A stretch of DNA of 64,000 nt from Alphaproteobacteria bacterium (GCA_013372975.1 JABXIS010000042.1:41663-105662), one strand, 5' to 3'; counted from the first letter of the stretch, positions 1 to 9,596 are shown. The notes: a model not told the origin generated them from the letters alone. A program made the numbers and translations.

Positions 1-3000
1 GTTACTGAGGATTCAGTTTCAAAGTCGATTGACTGGCCAGCTTTGAGCTTAAGTTCGCCGTTCGCGTTGATTGTAAAGCGGCTGTCGGAGACAGACAGAG
101 AATGGGTGTCATCATCTACGTCAGATACACTCACAGTACCGATAACGGCACCAACCTTGTTCTCCGTGACACTCAGGCTGCTGACAGAGATGTCGTTCGG
201 GGCATCATTCACCGATGTGACCTTCACCGTCATTGTAGCAGTGCTGGACGCAAAACCAGTGCCGTCATTCACCGTGTAGGTGAATGTGGTGTTACCGGAT
301 TGGTTGCTCACAGGCGTATATGTGAGGTTGCTGATATCTGCCACGGCGATCACATCTCCCGCGGTTACTGCAACGCCGGAGAGTTTCAAGGTGCCGCTGG
401 AGGGCAGGGTATCGATACGCACGCTGACAAGTGCATCGCCTGTATCAACATCGCTGAAGTTGAAGTTGCCAGATGAGAATGTCTTGTTCTTGTCTTCGGC
501 AGTTGAAACCGAGCCACCCGAGCTTGTCGGCAAGTCATTCACACCGGTAATGGTAACAACAATGTCTTCTGAGGTGCCATCGGCTGATTCAATTGTGATC
601 GTATCATCCAGCGTGTCACCCGCAGCAAGTGCTTGCACATCGCTGTCGCTATTGTCGATGGTGTAGGTCCAATCACCATTTGCAGCGATCACAAGGGTGC
701 CGTTCGCGCCATCAATTGTGTCTGCATTGAAGGTGTTTTCACCAGTATCGGTGTCTGTGACCGTGGCTGTGCCGGTGTCTGTGGTGCCGTCTTCATTGAT
801 GGCACCGATAAGATCACCCGCAATTGTCGCTGCATCATTCACGCCATCGATAGTGATAACAATATCTTGTGTCGTGCCGTCGTCTGCAGCAACGCTGATT
901 GTATCCTGCAGGGTATCGCTGGCGGCCAGCGCCTGCACATCACCGTTGGCTTCGTCCAGGTCGTACACCCAGTCACCATTTGTTGCGATGGTAAGAGTGC
1001 CGTACGTTCCAGCAACAGTGTCAGCCGTGAAAGTATCGGCATCATCGACATCGCTCACTGTCGCGGTTCCGCCGACGGTATCAGTGTCCTCACCGATGCT
1101 GCCTGTCAGGTCACCGCCAAAGGTGGCGGCATCATTTACCCCGGTGATGGTGATTATGATATCCTGGTTTGATCCATCGTCTGACTGAACCGTAATCGTA
1201 TCCTGAAGCGTATCCCCGGCGTTAAGCGCCTGAACGTCACTGTTTGCTTCGTCAAGGTCATAAGTCCAATCGCCATTGGCCGCGATCTGGATGTCACCGT
1301 AGGTGCCGCCGGGTGTGGCAGCATCGAAGGTGTTCGGGTTATCCACGTCCGTTACGGTGGCGGTGCCGCCAACCGTATCTTCATCCTCATTCATTGTGGC
1401 TGTCAGGTCACCACCGAATGAAGGTGCATCATTGACATTGGTAATATCAATATTGGCAGTCCCCACATTCACATCGCCCGAGCCATTGTCGTCATTGGCT
1501 GTAATGGTCAAAGTGGCGGCATTGTCGCCGTTAGCGTCGGCCGCGCCAGTATACTGAACCGCGTCGGTATCATCGAGGAAAGTGTTGATGTCATCGGTGT
1601 TGCCGGTGAGTTCCAGTGTTGCAGTACCAGAGCCACTTACGGTTACGCCGCCGCCTGTTGTGGCAGCCAGGGTACCTGCATCTACCGTGAAGGTAATAAT
1701 CAGGTCGGTATCGTCACCATCCGAGAAGGTAACACCGGACAGATCTACATTACTGGCAGTGTCCTCTGTAACTGTAATGTCTGTCGGAATGCCGGTTGCT
1801 TCAGGTGGTTGGCTTGTCACGCCAACTGTGAAGGTAGCAGCATGATCCTCATCACCGCCATTTGCTGTGCCATCGCCATCATTCAGGGTGAGGGTGAAAA
1901 CCCTGTCCCCAATGCCCGAAGGTGGAGAATGCAGCAAATTCTGAATAAGTGTCTGTATATTGGCATTAGTGGCGTTAGCGGTTGTGAAATTGATTGTCAG
2001 GTCGTTGCCGCCCTGTCCGTCATCGGTGGCATCCACCGTACCAATAGTAACACCGCTGACCTGAACAGTTTCACCAGCTGAAATAGAGCCGTCACCGCCT
2101 GAAGTTACGGTCGTACCGTCAACAGACCAGTCGCCGTTAGTTGTGCCGGACGATTGGTTTATGGTGATAAAGCCACCGTTATAGTCATCTGAGTCTGCGT
2201 TGGTAATTGTGACGTCATTGAGATCAGTGACATCCTGCGCACCGTCTCCTGCCACAATCTCGCTTGCGCTATCACCATTGAGGTTGGCAATTCCCGGTGC
2301 GTCATTCACTGCCGTGATGCTGACGGTAGAAGAGATCGACAGTGTCGCCGTGTCGTCATTGCTGCCTGTATTGCCGCCACTGTCCGTGATCGATGTAATG
2401 GTTACAACACGGTTGGACCCGGTCGTCGGGTCATCACTGGCGTTTTGATACACCATGCCGTCGATCAGGGTCTGGGTTGCCGCTTCAGACATGGTGCCGC
2501 CCGAGAATGACACAGTCGCAGTGCCACTTGAAACGCTGACACTATAGCTGAGGCTATTTGTAGCCGTTGTGCCACTGTTGCTGTCGGTGAGGGCAATGGC
2601 AGTGCCGTCGATCACCAATATTTCGTCTGACCCGTCGCTGACATTTGTGACTGTCATTGTCAGGTCGGAAATGGTTTGGCCGGTTTCGATGGTGTCTGCC
2701 GTAACGCTGGAGAAGAGATCAGAGTTTGCCCCGCCTTCTGTGAAGGTTGGGTCCTGGCCCGTTGCAGTCAGCGTTGGTTCGTCGTTGATGTCTGTGATGT
2801 CGATGTTGGATGTAAATACTGTTACATCGCCAGAACCATCACCATCATTGGCTTGCACGGTCAGCGTTGCGGCGTCATCACCGCTGACATCCGAACCACC
2901 GGTGTATTGAACGGCACTTGCGGTATCCAGATAGGTTTCGATTTCATCAAGTGTACCAGAAAGGGTGAGGGTATCTGTGCCCGAGCCTCCGACAGTAACA

Positions 3001-6000
3001 TCAGCACTGGACGTTGCGGCCAGTGTGCCACTGTCAACCACCAGCGTAACTGTTGCATCTCCGTTTGAATCGGCATCGCTGAAGTCTGCACTTGAAAGAT
3101 CAAGATCAGACGCTGTTTCTTCCAGCACAGTAATGTCGGTTGGGCCGCCAGTGGCAGTTGGATCGCTGTTGGTGGCAACAACAGTAATTGTGGAAGTTAT
3201 CGAGAGGGTTGCCGTATCGTCGTTCGATCCAAAGCTACCGCCATCGTCTGTCATTTCCGAAATGGTGACGACACGGTTGCTTGCGGTGGTTGGTGTGCTG
3301 CTGCTGTTGTGATACTCGATCGCATCGATCAGGGTTTGGGTCTGTGCTTCGGTCAGCGTGGCACCAACTAGTGTGATCGTTGCGGTGGAGCCACTCATGA
3401 CAACGCTATAGGTGAGGCTGTTGGTGGCTGACGTGCCCGCATTGTCACTGGTGATGTCCACATAGGTGCCATCCAAGAGCAGGAATTCCGAGCCACTGTC
3501 CGAGACATTCGAGACCGACAGCGTAAGCCCAGTAATGGTTTGGCCAGATTCGATGGTATCGACAGTTACGCTGCTGAACACATCGCTGTTGGCGCCGCCT
3601 TCGGTGAAGGTAGGGTCTTCGCCGGTTGCCGTAAGCGTGGGTTCGTCATTGAAGCCGTTAATGTCGACATTCGCTGCGCCAAGGTTTACGTCGCCAGAGC
3701 CATCATCGTCATTGGCATAAATGGTGACGGTCGCTGCGTCATCACCGCTGACATTTGAGCCCGGTGTATATTGTATGGAGCTGGCAGTATCGAGATAGGT
3801 TTCGATTTCATCAAAGGTACCGGAAAGGGTGAGGCTATCAGACCCGGAGCCACCGATGGTTACGTCAGCACTGGATGTGGCGGCCATTGTGCCGCTGCTG
3901 GCAACGACCGTTACCGTTACATCGCCTGAGGAATCCACATCAGAGAAGTCGATAGCAGAGAGATCAAGGTCACCAGCTGTATCCTCGTCAAACGCAACAT
4001 CGGACACAATACCAGTTGCGGTCGGGTCGTCATTCACCGCGGTAATGTCAGCGTTCACCGTGCCGAGGGTAACGTTGCCTGAGCCTTCGCCGTCGTTGGC
4101 GATAACAGTAATGGTTGCTGCATCGTTGCCGTTGGTGTTGGAAGAGCCGGTATATTGAACGCTGGACGTTGTATCGAGGAAGGTTTCGATTTCGTCGAAC
4201 GTGCCGGAAAGGGTGAGCGTATCACTGCCTGAACCGCCAACCGTTACATCGGCCCCATTGCTGGAGGTGAACGTACCACTGCTGGCCACCAGAACAACCG
4301 TCACGTCACCGGCGCTGTCAACGTCTGTGAAGTCTGCTGCCGACAAATCAACGTTTCCGGCCGTATCTTCAGAGAATGTTATGTCTGAAACCAGCCCGCT
4401 GATGGACGGGTTGTCATTGACGTCTGTAATATCAATATTGACGGTGCCCAAATCTACATTGCCTGACCCGTCGCCATCGTTTGCACGAACTGTGAGCGTG
4501 GCGGCGTCATCGCCGCTTACGTCAGTAGCACCTGTATATTGAACAGCAGACGCAGTATCCAGGAACGTGTTGATATTGCTGAAAGTACCGGAAAGCGACA
4601 GAGTGCCGGTGCCTGATCCGCCCACGGTGACGCTGCCACCCGAAGTGGCGCTCAGAGTGCCTGTGTCAGCAATCAGATAAACCGTTACCGACCCGCTACT
4701 GTCAACGTCAGAGAAAGCGCTGGCAGAGATGTCCACATTGCCTGCAGTTTCCTCGGTTACAGAAACATCGGTCACCAGCCCAGAAATGGTCGGGTCGTCA
4801 TTCACGGCATTGACAGTGACACTTGCTGTATCTGACGCCGAAGAGAAGGCGGTGGAGCCACCGTTTGAAGACGCGTCGGCAGTGCTGCCCGCTGTGCCTG
4901 AGGATTCATCCCAAGCCCGGAACGTGATCGTGGCGCTGCCGTTATAGTCGGCATCCGGCACAAAGCGCACCATGTCCGCGCTGTCCAGGAGGCGGGCGGA
5001 AGATTCAATATCAACGCTCGTTCCTGTGGTGCCGGAGAAATTGTTCCAACTGGTGCCGCTATCGGTGGAATATTGCCACACACCATTGGTGTTATCGACA
5101 GTGGTGACGGCTATGGATTCAACAGCGCTGCCATCAACATCGGTAATGGAGCTGTCGACAACCAATGTGGCCACGGTCGTGCCAGTGTTGTTGGTGTTGT
5201 TGGTACCGTCATCATCACCATCGGCGCTGGAACCATCATCATCGCCCGCATCTTCATCAATCGCCGTCAGGGTGGGCGATTGGCTATTATCCAAAACCGG
5301 CGCATCGTTCACAGCCGTGATGTCAATGTTGACATCAGTATTGCTGGCGCTGTCGGTTCCATCTGTCACAGCAATGGTCAATGTGGCGGCGTCGTCTCCG
5401 TTTGTGTTCGACGCCCCGGTGTATTGAACGTTTGACGTGGTATCGAGATAGGTGTTTAGGTCACTCGCTGACCCAACAAGTGTGATTGTAGTGCTGTTGA
5501 CAAGCGTTTCAGTTACGCCGGACCCGACAGCGGCGCCGTCGCCGGGAGTTGAAAAAGTGCCGCCGTCAACCTTAAGTGTAACCGTAAGGCTGTCACCATC
5601 TGAATCTGCGAATGTAATGGCAGAAAGATCAACGTCTGATGCGGTGTCTTCCGTGACGGATACATCTGTTGGGGCACTGCTCACGGTGGGCGCACTGTTG
5701 CTGACGGCAGCGGAGATTACGACATCGTCAATGCCCATTAGGGCCATGCTCGAACCGTTGTCGGAATTGATCCTGAACTCAACCACACTGTTAAAATCCG
5801 ACCCAAGCGTTCCATCGGACACGCTTAGATAACCGACATTCTGGCCATTGTTGGTCGTCGTGGTAAAGCCGCTCAGGGTTACCGCAGAGCCAATCTGCGT
5901 GCCGCTGGCATCGTGGGCTGTTACGGTGAAGGTCGGGGTTGCTGAAGATGCATAGAAGAAAGAGAAACCGTCAAGGTTGAAGGCCCCATCGTCGTCCGCG

Positions 6001-6887
6001 CTCAGGGAGATATAGTCGATCTGCTGAACGGACCCTGTCGTTCCGCCGGAGCCAGCCGCGTGGGTAAAGATCAGAGCGTTATCCGAAACACCGAAGGCAC
6101 TGTTTGTGTAGTTGCTGGTCGCATCGTTTGGGGTGCCGATATAGATATCGACACTATCTGTGTTGCCCGAATAGGTGACCTCTAGGCCGGAAGCGCTGAC
6201 ATTGGATACTGGCCCGGCGTTATCGGTGGCGAGCAGGGTTACGCCATCGTTAAAGTTTTCGGTGCCATTGGACGGAGCCAGCACGGCGTCGAAACCCGAC
6301 ATGCTGATCTCGGAGAACGCCGCGCTAGTTTCGATTTCACCGGTGTTGACTTCAAGGTCCCAGTCACCGCCCTTGGTGCTGTTGCCCGTCAGGTCATCAG
6401 AAGCTGCGACGTCGGCACCGGTTTCGGCTGCCAGCGCTTCAAGGAAATCAAGGCCTTCGCCACTGTCACCTATTCGGCAGCCAAAGAGCAGCATGTCGCC
6501 GCCGTCCGAAAGAGCATCACCAATAGCAGACAGTGCGCCGGAGAATTCACTGATGTTGTCAACTGTCAGCGCATCCTCGCCGAGATACAATTTGCCAACT
6601 TCCCCGTGAGACAAAACCTGAAGAGATGAAATTTCTGAGTAACCAGCGAGAGCCTCAGCCAACTCGTCAAAACCACCTTCACCGACCAAAATGATTTCTG
6701 CGTCCTGCGCGACGCCGTCCATCAGGGCCTCGTATCCACTAACGGTGGTGTCAACGACTACAACCCTTGCGCCGTTGCCCGAAGTACCATCGGGCAATGC
6801 CGCCGCCGATGTGTCTGTGAGGCTGTCTTGAGGGCTGTCGCCGAAAGAACTGGTGGCGCCAAGGTCGGTCTTCAGGTCGTCGGTCAT
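1..6887 (-). CDS. Giant DUF4347 / cadherin-like repeat adhesin (N-terminal part, runs off the left edge)
   Basis: An open frame of 2295 codons runs from ATG at 6887 to the window edge without a stop; the C-terminus lies outside. A ribosome site (AGGAAG) sits 8 bases before the ATG. Residues about 40-195 match DUF4347: a VVVVDTTVSGYEAL strand, then LSHGE (His94) and LLFGC (Cys137), ending GGDWDLEVNTGEIE. A jelly-roll-like stretch (about 205-390) follows, then at least a dozen modules of about 100 residues with cadherin/VCBS signatures (AVNDAP, DVDG, TVTVNDG, SVTEDT). The composition is acidic, rich in Asp, Thr, Ser and Gly, and nearly free of Cys. No Sec signal peptide is visible, which in this class usually means type I secretion through a C-terminal signal, not visible here. 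Likely a cell-surface adhesin or biofilm protein. The family is sure; binding target and end of the protein are unknown. Confidence 0.88.
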   Translation of the reverse strand, partial: MTDDLKTDLGATSSFGDSPQDSLTDTSAAALPDGTSGNGARVVVVDTTVSGYEALMDGVAQDAEIILVGEGGFDELAEALAGYSEISSLQVLSHGEVGKLYLGEDALTVDNISEFSGALSAIGDALSDGGDMLLFGCRIGDSGEGLDFLEALAAETGADVAASDDLTGNSTKGGDWDLEVNTGEIETSAAFSEISMSGFDAVLAPSNGTENFNDGVTLLATDNAGPVSNVSASGLEVTYSGNTDSVDIYIGTPNDATSNYTNSAFGVSDNALIFTHAAGSGGTTGSVQQIDYISLSADDDGAFNLDGFSFFYASSATPTFTVTAHDASGTQIGSAVTLSGFTTTTNNGQNVGYLSVSDGTLGSDFNSVVEFRINSDNGSSMALMGIDDVVISAAVSNSAPTVSSAPTDVSVTEDTASDVDLSAITFADSDGDSLTVTLKVDGGTFSTPGDGAAVGSGVTETLVNSTTITLVGSASDLNTYLDTTSNVQYTGASNTNGDDAATLTIAVTDGTDSASNTDVNIDITAVNDAPVLDNSQSPTLTAIDEDAGDDDGSSADGDDDGTNNTNNTGTTVATLVVDSSITDVDGSAVESIAVTTVDNTNGVWQYSTDSGTSWNNFSGTTGTSVDIESSARLLDSADMVRFVPDADYNGSATITFRAWDESSGTAGSTADASSNGGSTAFSSASDTASVTVNAVNDDPTISGLVTDVSVTEETAGNVDISASAFSDVDSSGSVTVYLIADTGTLSATSGGSVTVGGSGTGTLSLSGTFSNINTFLDTASAVQYTGATDVSGDDAATLTVRANDGDGSGNVDLGTVNIDITDVNDNPSISGLVSDITFSEDTAGNVDLSAADFTDVDSAGDVTVVLVASSGTFTSSNGADVTVGGSGSDTLTLSGTFDEIETFLDTTSSVQYTGSSNTNGNDAATITVIANDGEGSGNVTLGTVNADITAVNDDPTATGIVSDVAFDEDTAGDLDLSAIDFSDVDSSGDVTVTVVASSGTMAATSSADVTIGGSGSDSLTLSGTFDEIETYLDTASSIQYTPGSNVSGDDAATVTIYANDDDGSGDVNLGAANVDINGFNDEPTLTATGEDPTFTEGGANSDVFSSVTVDTIESGQTITGLTLSVSNVSDSGSEFLLLDGTYVDITSDNAGTSATNSLTYSVVMSGSTATITLVGATLTEAQTQTLIDAIEYHNSSSTPTTASNRVVTISEMTDDGGSFGSNDDTATLSITSTITVVATNSDPTATGGPTDITVLEETASDLDLSSADFSDADSNGDATVTLVVDSGTLAATSSADVTVGGSGTDTLTLSGTLDEIETYLDTASAVQYTGGSDVSGDDAATLTVQANDGDGSGDVTVFTSNIDITDINDEPTLTATGQDPTFTEGGANSDLFSSVTADTIETGQTISDLTMTVTNVSDGSDEILVIDGTAIALTDSNSGTTATNSLSYSVSVSSGTATVSFSGGTMSEAATQTLIDGMVYQNASDDPTTGSNRVVTITSITDSGGNTGSNDDTATLSISSTVSITAVNDAPGIANLNGDSASEIVAGDGAQDVTDLNDVTITNADSDDYNGGFITINQSSGTTNGDWSVDGTTVTSGGDGSISAGETVQVSGVTIGTVDATDDGQGGNDLTINFTTANATNANIQTLIQNLLHSPPSGIGDRVFTLTLNDGDGTANGGDEDHAATFTVGVTSQPPEATGIPTDITVTEDTASNVDLSGVTFSDGDDTDLIITFTVDAGTLAATTGGGVTVSGSGTATLELTGNTDDINTFLDDTDAVQYTGAADANGDNAATLTITANDDNGSGDVNVGTANIDITNVNDAPSFGGDLTATMNEDEDTVGGTATVTDVDNPNTFDAATPGGTYGDIQIAANGDWTYDLDEANSDVQALNAGDTLQDTITVQSDDGSNQDIIITITGVNDAATFGGDLTGSIGEDTDTVGGTATVSDVDDADTFTADTVAGTYGTLTIATNGDWVYDLDEANGDVQALAASDTLQDTISVAADDGTTQDIVITIDGVNDAATIAGDLIGAINEDGTTDTGTATVTDTDTGENTFNADTIDGANGTLVIAANGDWTYTIDNSDSDVQALAAGDTLDDTITIESADGTSEDIVVTITGVNDLPTSSGGSVSTAEDKNKTFSSGNFNFSDVDTGDALVSVRIDTLPSSGTLKLSGVAVTAGDVIAVADISNLTYTPVSNQSGNTTFTYTVNDGTGFASSTATMTVKVTSVNDAPNDISVSSLSVTENKVGAVIGTVSVSDVDDDTHSLSVSDSRFTINANGELKLKAGQSIDFETESSV

Positions 6888-7371
6888 CGTGTGCTTCCTA
6901 TGAAATTGGTATCACTCAGGCTTGGCGCTGCCTTTAGGGGTGAAATTGGGTGCGCCAAGTCTGCATGTCTATAGTCCCCCAAAAATACACGTGCAGGTAT
7001 AAAGAATACTTGTGCCATAGCTAGGCCCGGAACCGGGTGCTGCTATTCATTCACATTTAGCAAAATGTAATAGAGAAACCTAGGATGGGAAACATTAATT
7101 TTAGATAAATTAAGTGTTTATGCTGCCTGGTCAGATTATCTGTCGAACGCCACAACTCTGGAATAACTAATCGCGCAACAAAAAGACGCCCCGTTTCTTG
7201 CACGCTATGGGGTAATTCCAGTGGCGGCTATTATATGGCCGTGGGAGCTGAAATAAAACTTTAAGCACTAATAGGTTGACTGATTTCAAACTTAAGGTTT
7301 CAATCAGATTTCTTGTTATGCGTGTTTTCCGAGTTTTTTTGCATCCATTCCAATCATTTAGGGGAAGACCT
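6888..7371. other. Divergent intergenic region between the adhesin and the collar operon
   Basis: About 480 bases, clearly richer in A+T than the flanking genes, must hold the promoters for the minus-strand adhesin and the plus-strand collar-protein operon. A frame open to the first collar gene extends back to a TTG at 7276, but it lacks a ribosome site and its translation does not look like the family, so I read the stretch as untranslated. I see no convincing sigma-70 pair and no long inverted repeat. The arrangement would allow coordinated control of adhesin and operon. Confidence 0.5.
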
Positions 7372-8007
7372 ATGGAAGGCTATCTTGGAGTCATCGAAGC
7401 GCTTGGTTTCAATTTCACACCGCTCCATTACGGCGCTTGCGCGGGCGCACTGATTGCGATCTCTCAGAATACTGCGCTCTTTTCACTGCTGGGCACCGCG
7501 TTCGGGGGCGATGGTCGCAGCACCTTCGGCCTCCCGGAACTCAGGGGCCGTGTGCCGATGGGCTTTGGTGCCGGGCCGGGGTTGCCACCCTTTGTCATGG
7601 GCCAGAAAACGGGCACCGAAACCGTGACACTCAATAGTACCCATCTGCCGGCGCATACCCATGCGCACACTTATACCGCCAGTGGTGGTGGCGGCACGCC
7701 GGCGGCGGCCGTGGTCGAAGTGGCGTCCAACAGCGGCGGCAAGAAGGCGACGCCGGCTGACGGTGATTATATCGCGGGCCCAGGCAATGCCTTTGGTGCT
7801 GTACAGGATAATCTGTTTCTTGCCCCAACCGATGTGACCTCAACGGCACTTATCGGCGGTGTCACCGTTACAGGCGGTGGCGGGTTTGATTCGGCTGCCT
7901 TCTCCATTCTGAGCAGTGGCCAGAACTATCCGTTCCCGATCGTTCAGCCAAGCTCGGTCATCAATTTCGCCGTCTGCATGCAGGGTATGTTCCCAAGCCG
8001 CAGCTAA
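7372..8007 (+). CDS. Phage tail collar-domain protein (microcystin-dependent protein / MdpB family), copy 1
   Basis: A 211-residue protein; ATG at 7372 is chosen because AGGGGAAG precedes it and the family normally starts here. The N-terminus carries the collar signature: YLGVIEALGFNFTP, then NTALFSLLGTAFGGDGR, FGLPELRGRVPMGFG, and the THLPAHTHAHTYT His-rich turn. The C-terminal half is Gly-rich (TASGGGG, GGVTVTGGGG) and ends CMQGMFPSRS, typical of family C-termini. In phages the domain belongs to receptor-binding tail fibres; chromosomal MdpB-like copies are common and their role is not established. First gene of a five-gene operon, and paralogous to the gene at 8526-9161, with which it shares a nearly identical block of about 50 residues. 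No capsid, tail-tube or lysis genes are nearby, so this is not a prophage. Family sure, function unknown. Confidence 0.85.
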   Translation: MEGYLGVIEALGFNFTPLHYGACAGALIAISQNTALFSLLGTAFGGDGRSTFGLPELRGRVPMGFGAGPGLPPFVMGQKTGTETVTLNSTHLPAHTHAHTYTASGGGGTPAAAVVEVASNSGGKKATPADGDYIAGPGNAFGAVQDNLFLAPTDVTSTALIGGVTVTGGGGFDSAAFSILSSGQNYPFPIVQPSSVINFAVCMQGMFPSRS

Positions 8008-8061
8008 CCTCTCTCCAATGGGCACCAGATTTTCCAGCCCTTATACGAAGGAGGTATAGTC

Positions 8062-8505
8062 ATGCTGGACAAGGTAACATCGAAAAATTTCAAGGATATC
8101 GTGGGCACAAAAGCTACGATAACCATCATGGATGGACCCGACATTGAACTGACCGTGCAGGCAGTTCATGAGATCAAGCTCAAGAAGGACGATGAACGGC
8201 CGGATAGTTGCCGCAAAAAGCCCTTCAGTGTTGTTCTCAGTGGGCCCGAAGCGCATCAGGCCCCTGATGGCAGCTATGACATGACGTTTGAGAAGATCGG
8301 GCTTCTTGAACATGTCTATGTGGACAACAAGTCCGACAATCCGGAAAGCGAAGACTTCAATACGAAGGCTGCCAAAGATGCGGCGGAGGCTATCAAGGCC
8401 GCCAAGAAAGCAGCAGCGGCAGGCAAGGAAGCCGATTCGGGTGATGATGCCGCGCCACGGAGCGAACCGGAGCCCAGTGTGCTCTATGAAATCAACTTCG
8501 GGTAA
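8062..8505 (+). CDS. DUF6916-like protein with a Lys/Ala-rich insertion
   Basis: 147 residues, ATG after a near-perfect ribosome site (GAAGGAGG). The start MLDKVTSKNFKDIVG, the central FSVVLSGP segment and the final VLYEINFG match the small beta-rich family I know as DUF6916, commonly found beside collar-domain genes. Between the core and the last strand lies an inserted stretch (about residues 95-138) with repeated AAKDAAEAIKAAKKAAAAGK followed by acidic residues, which should be helical or disordered. The second copy at 9249-9596 lacks it. No signal peptide or membrane segment. It sits between the two collar genes, 54 and 20 bases from each, so co-translation and physical partnership with the collar proteins are the natural inference. 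Biochemical role unknown. Confidence 0.7.
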   Translation: MLDKVTSKNFKDIVGTKATITIMDGPDIELTVQAVHEIKLKKDDERPDSCRKKPFSVVLSGPEAHQAPDGSYDMTFEKIGLLEHVYVDNKSDNPESEDFNTKAAKDAAEAIKAAKKAAAAGKEADSGDDAAPRSEPEPSVLYEINFG

Positions 8506-8525
8506 CGGGCGGCAGGAGACGTATC

Positions 8526-9161
8526 ATGTATGATCAATATATGGGTGTCATCAAGGCACTTGGATTTAAGTTCGTCCCGGCAGAGTGGGGTCTGTGTTGG
8601 GGCGGTATCTACGATATCGACCAGTTTACGGCCCTTTTCTCCCTGCTCGGGTGCCGGTATGGCGGCGATTGCCGCAGCAGCTTTGGCTTGCCGGACCTCC
8701 GTGGCCGCGTGCCGATGGGCTATGGACAAAGTCCGGGCACATCTAATCGAATTCTCGGCACATTGCCCGGTTGGCACCAGCGCGTTTTGACCTACAGCTA
8801 TATGCCCGAACACACCCATTCGCACACCTACACGGGTGGTAGTGGCGGTGGCCTTGATCTCACGGTTCGGGTGGCGTCCAAGAGCGGTGGCAAAAGCGCC
8901 ACACCGGCCGATGGCGACTATATCGCGGGTCCAGGCAATTCGTTTGGTGCGGTGCAGGACAATCTGTTCCTGGCCCCGGCCGATGTGACGTCAACGGCCA
9001 AGATTGGCGGCGTTACGATCGCGGGCGGTGGCGACTTCAACAATAATAATCTGGCCATCGCGTCGACACCGGACCTTACAAATGCTGTGTATGTGTTCCA
9101 GCCAAGCCAGGCCTTCAACTACTGCATCTGTATGGAAGGCCTCTATCCTTCTCGCAGCTAG
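8526..9161 (+). CDS. Phage tail collar-domain protein (MdpB family), copy 2
   Basis: 211 residues, the same length as copy 1; ATG at 8526 follows GGCAGGAGAC. Family motifs: YMGVIKALGFKFVPAEWG, QFTALFSLLGCRYGGDCR, FGLPDLRGRVPMGYG, MPEHTHSHTYTGG, and the C-terminal CMEGLYPSRS. Relative to copy 1 the N-terminal third carries extra cysteines (GLCWGG, LLGCRYGGDCR), while the central block (SGGKSATPADGDYIAGPG onward) is almost unchanged. This uneven divergence suggests duplication with later conversion or strong constraint on the middle. An 87-base gap containing a stable hairpin follows. Probably a trimeric fibre-like protein by analogy to the phage collar domain; cellular role not known. Confidence 0.85.
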   Translation: MYDQYMGVIKALGFKFVPAEWGLCWGGIYDIDQFTALFSLLGCRYGGDCRSSFGLPDLRGRVPMGYGQSPGTSNRILGTLPGWHQRVLTYSYMPEHTHSHTYTGGSGGGLDLTVRVASKSGGKSATPADGDYIAGPGNSFGAVQDNLFLAPADVTSTAKIGGVTIAGGGDFNNNNLAIASTPDLTNAVYVFQPSQAFNYCICMEGLYPSRS

Positions 9162-9178
9162 GACAGATCAAAACAATC

Positions 9179-9202
9179 GGGTGCCGCGTGCGCGCGGTGC
9201 CC
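9179..9202 (+). other. Intra-operon GC-rich hairpin
   Basis: Arms 9179-9188 and 9193-9202 form ten pairs, two of them G-U, around a four-base loop. There is no T-run behind it, so it is not a standard intrinsic terminator. It could slow RNA decay or polymerase and set the ratio of the first three to the last two gene products. Confidence 0.45.
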
Positions 9203-9248
9203 ATCCGCCCGGGAGGGCGATTTGGGGTGAACTTTATGGGAGACAAGT

Positions 9249-9596
9249 ATGACCAGCAGTGAAGTAACACCGATCCCGCTTGGCGAGGTGACCTCGCAGC
9301 ATTTCAACTTGAATGACTCGGACTACCATTTCGTCGCAGGTGATCTGGCGATGCCGGTTCAGTTGATGGACTGCAAGGAAAAGCCGGAATCCGCGGGCCC
9401 AGACAGCACACGTACACCGTTCCTTCTGGTGTTCCGCGCCGATGTGGATGAGGCGCATCTGATGCAGCAGACGCTTGAGTTCAAGGGTTGTATCCACGGT
9501 CTTGAAGACGCGCGGATCGACGATCTTTTGATTCTACGCATGATGCGTCCGGCAAACATGCCCGAAGGCGCCTATTATCAGGTGATCTTCAATTGA
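9249..9596 (+). CDS. DUF6916-like protein, compact copy
   Basis: 115 residues, ATG at 9249 after GGGAGAC. The order of elements resembles the gene at 8062: an N-terminal TSQHFNLNDSDYHFVAG strand pair, a central PFLLVFRADVDE strand, and a terminal MPEGAYYQVIFN that mirrors the ending expected for DUF6916. It lacks the Lys/Ala-rich insertion of its paralogue. No Cys pair, signal peptide or membrane span that would suggest an enzyme or exported protein. It is the fourth gene of the operon and is followed after 46 bases by the acetyltransferase. Assigned by pattern and context; family confidence is moderate and function unknown. Confidence 0.6.
   Translation: MTSSEVTPIPLGEVTSQHFNLNDSDYHFVAGDLAMPVQLMDCKEKPESAGPDSTRTPFLLVFRADVDEAHLMQQTLEFKGCIHGLEDARIDDLLILRMMRPANMPEGAYYQVIFN

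Noticed and set aside
1..6600. Many frames of 60-180 codons on the plus strand
   Set aside because: They are antisense to the repeat adhesin and mirror its repeats; they have no ribosome sites.
7276..7371. Extended N-terminus of the first collar protein from TTG 7276
   Set aside because: No ribosome site, and the added residues do not fit the family, while ATG 7372 has AGGGGAAG before it.
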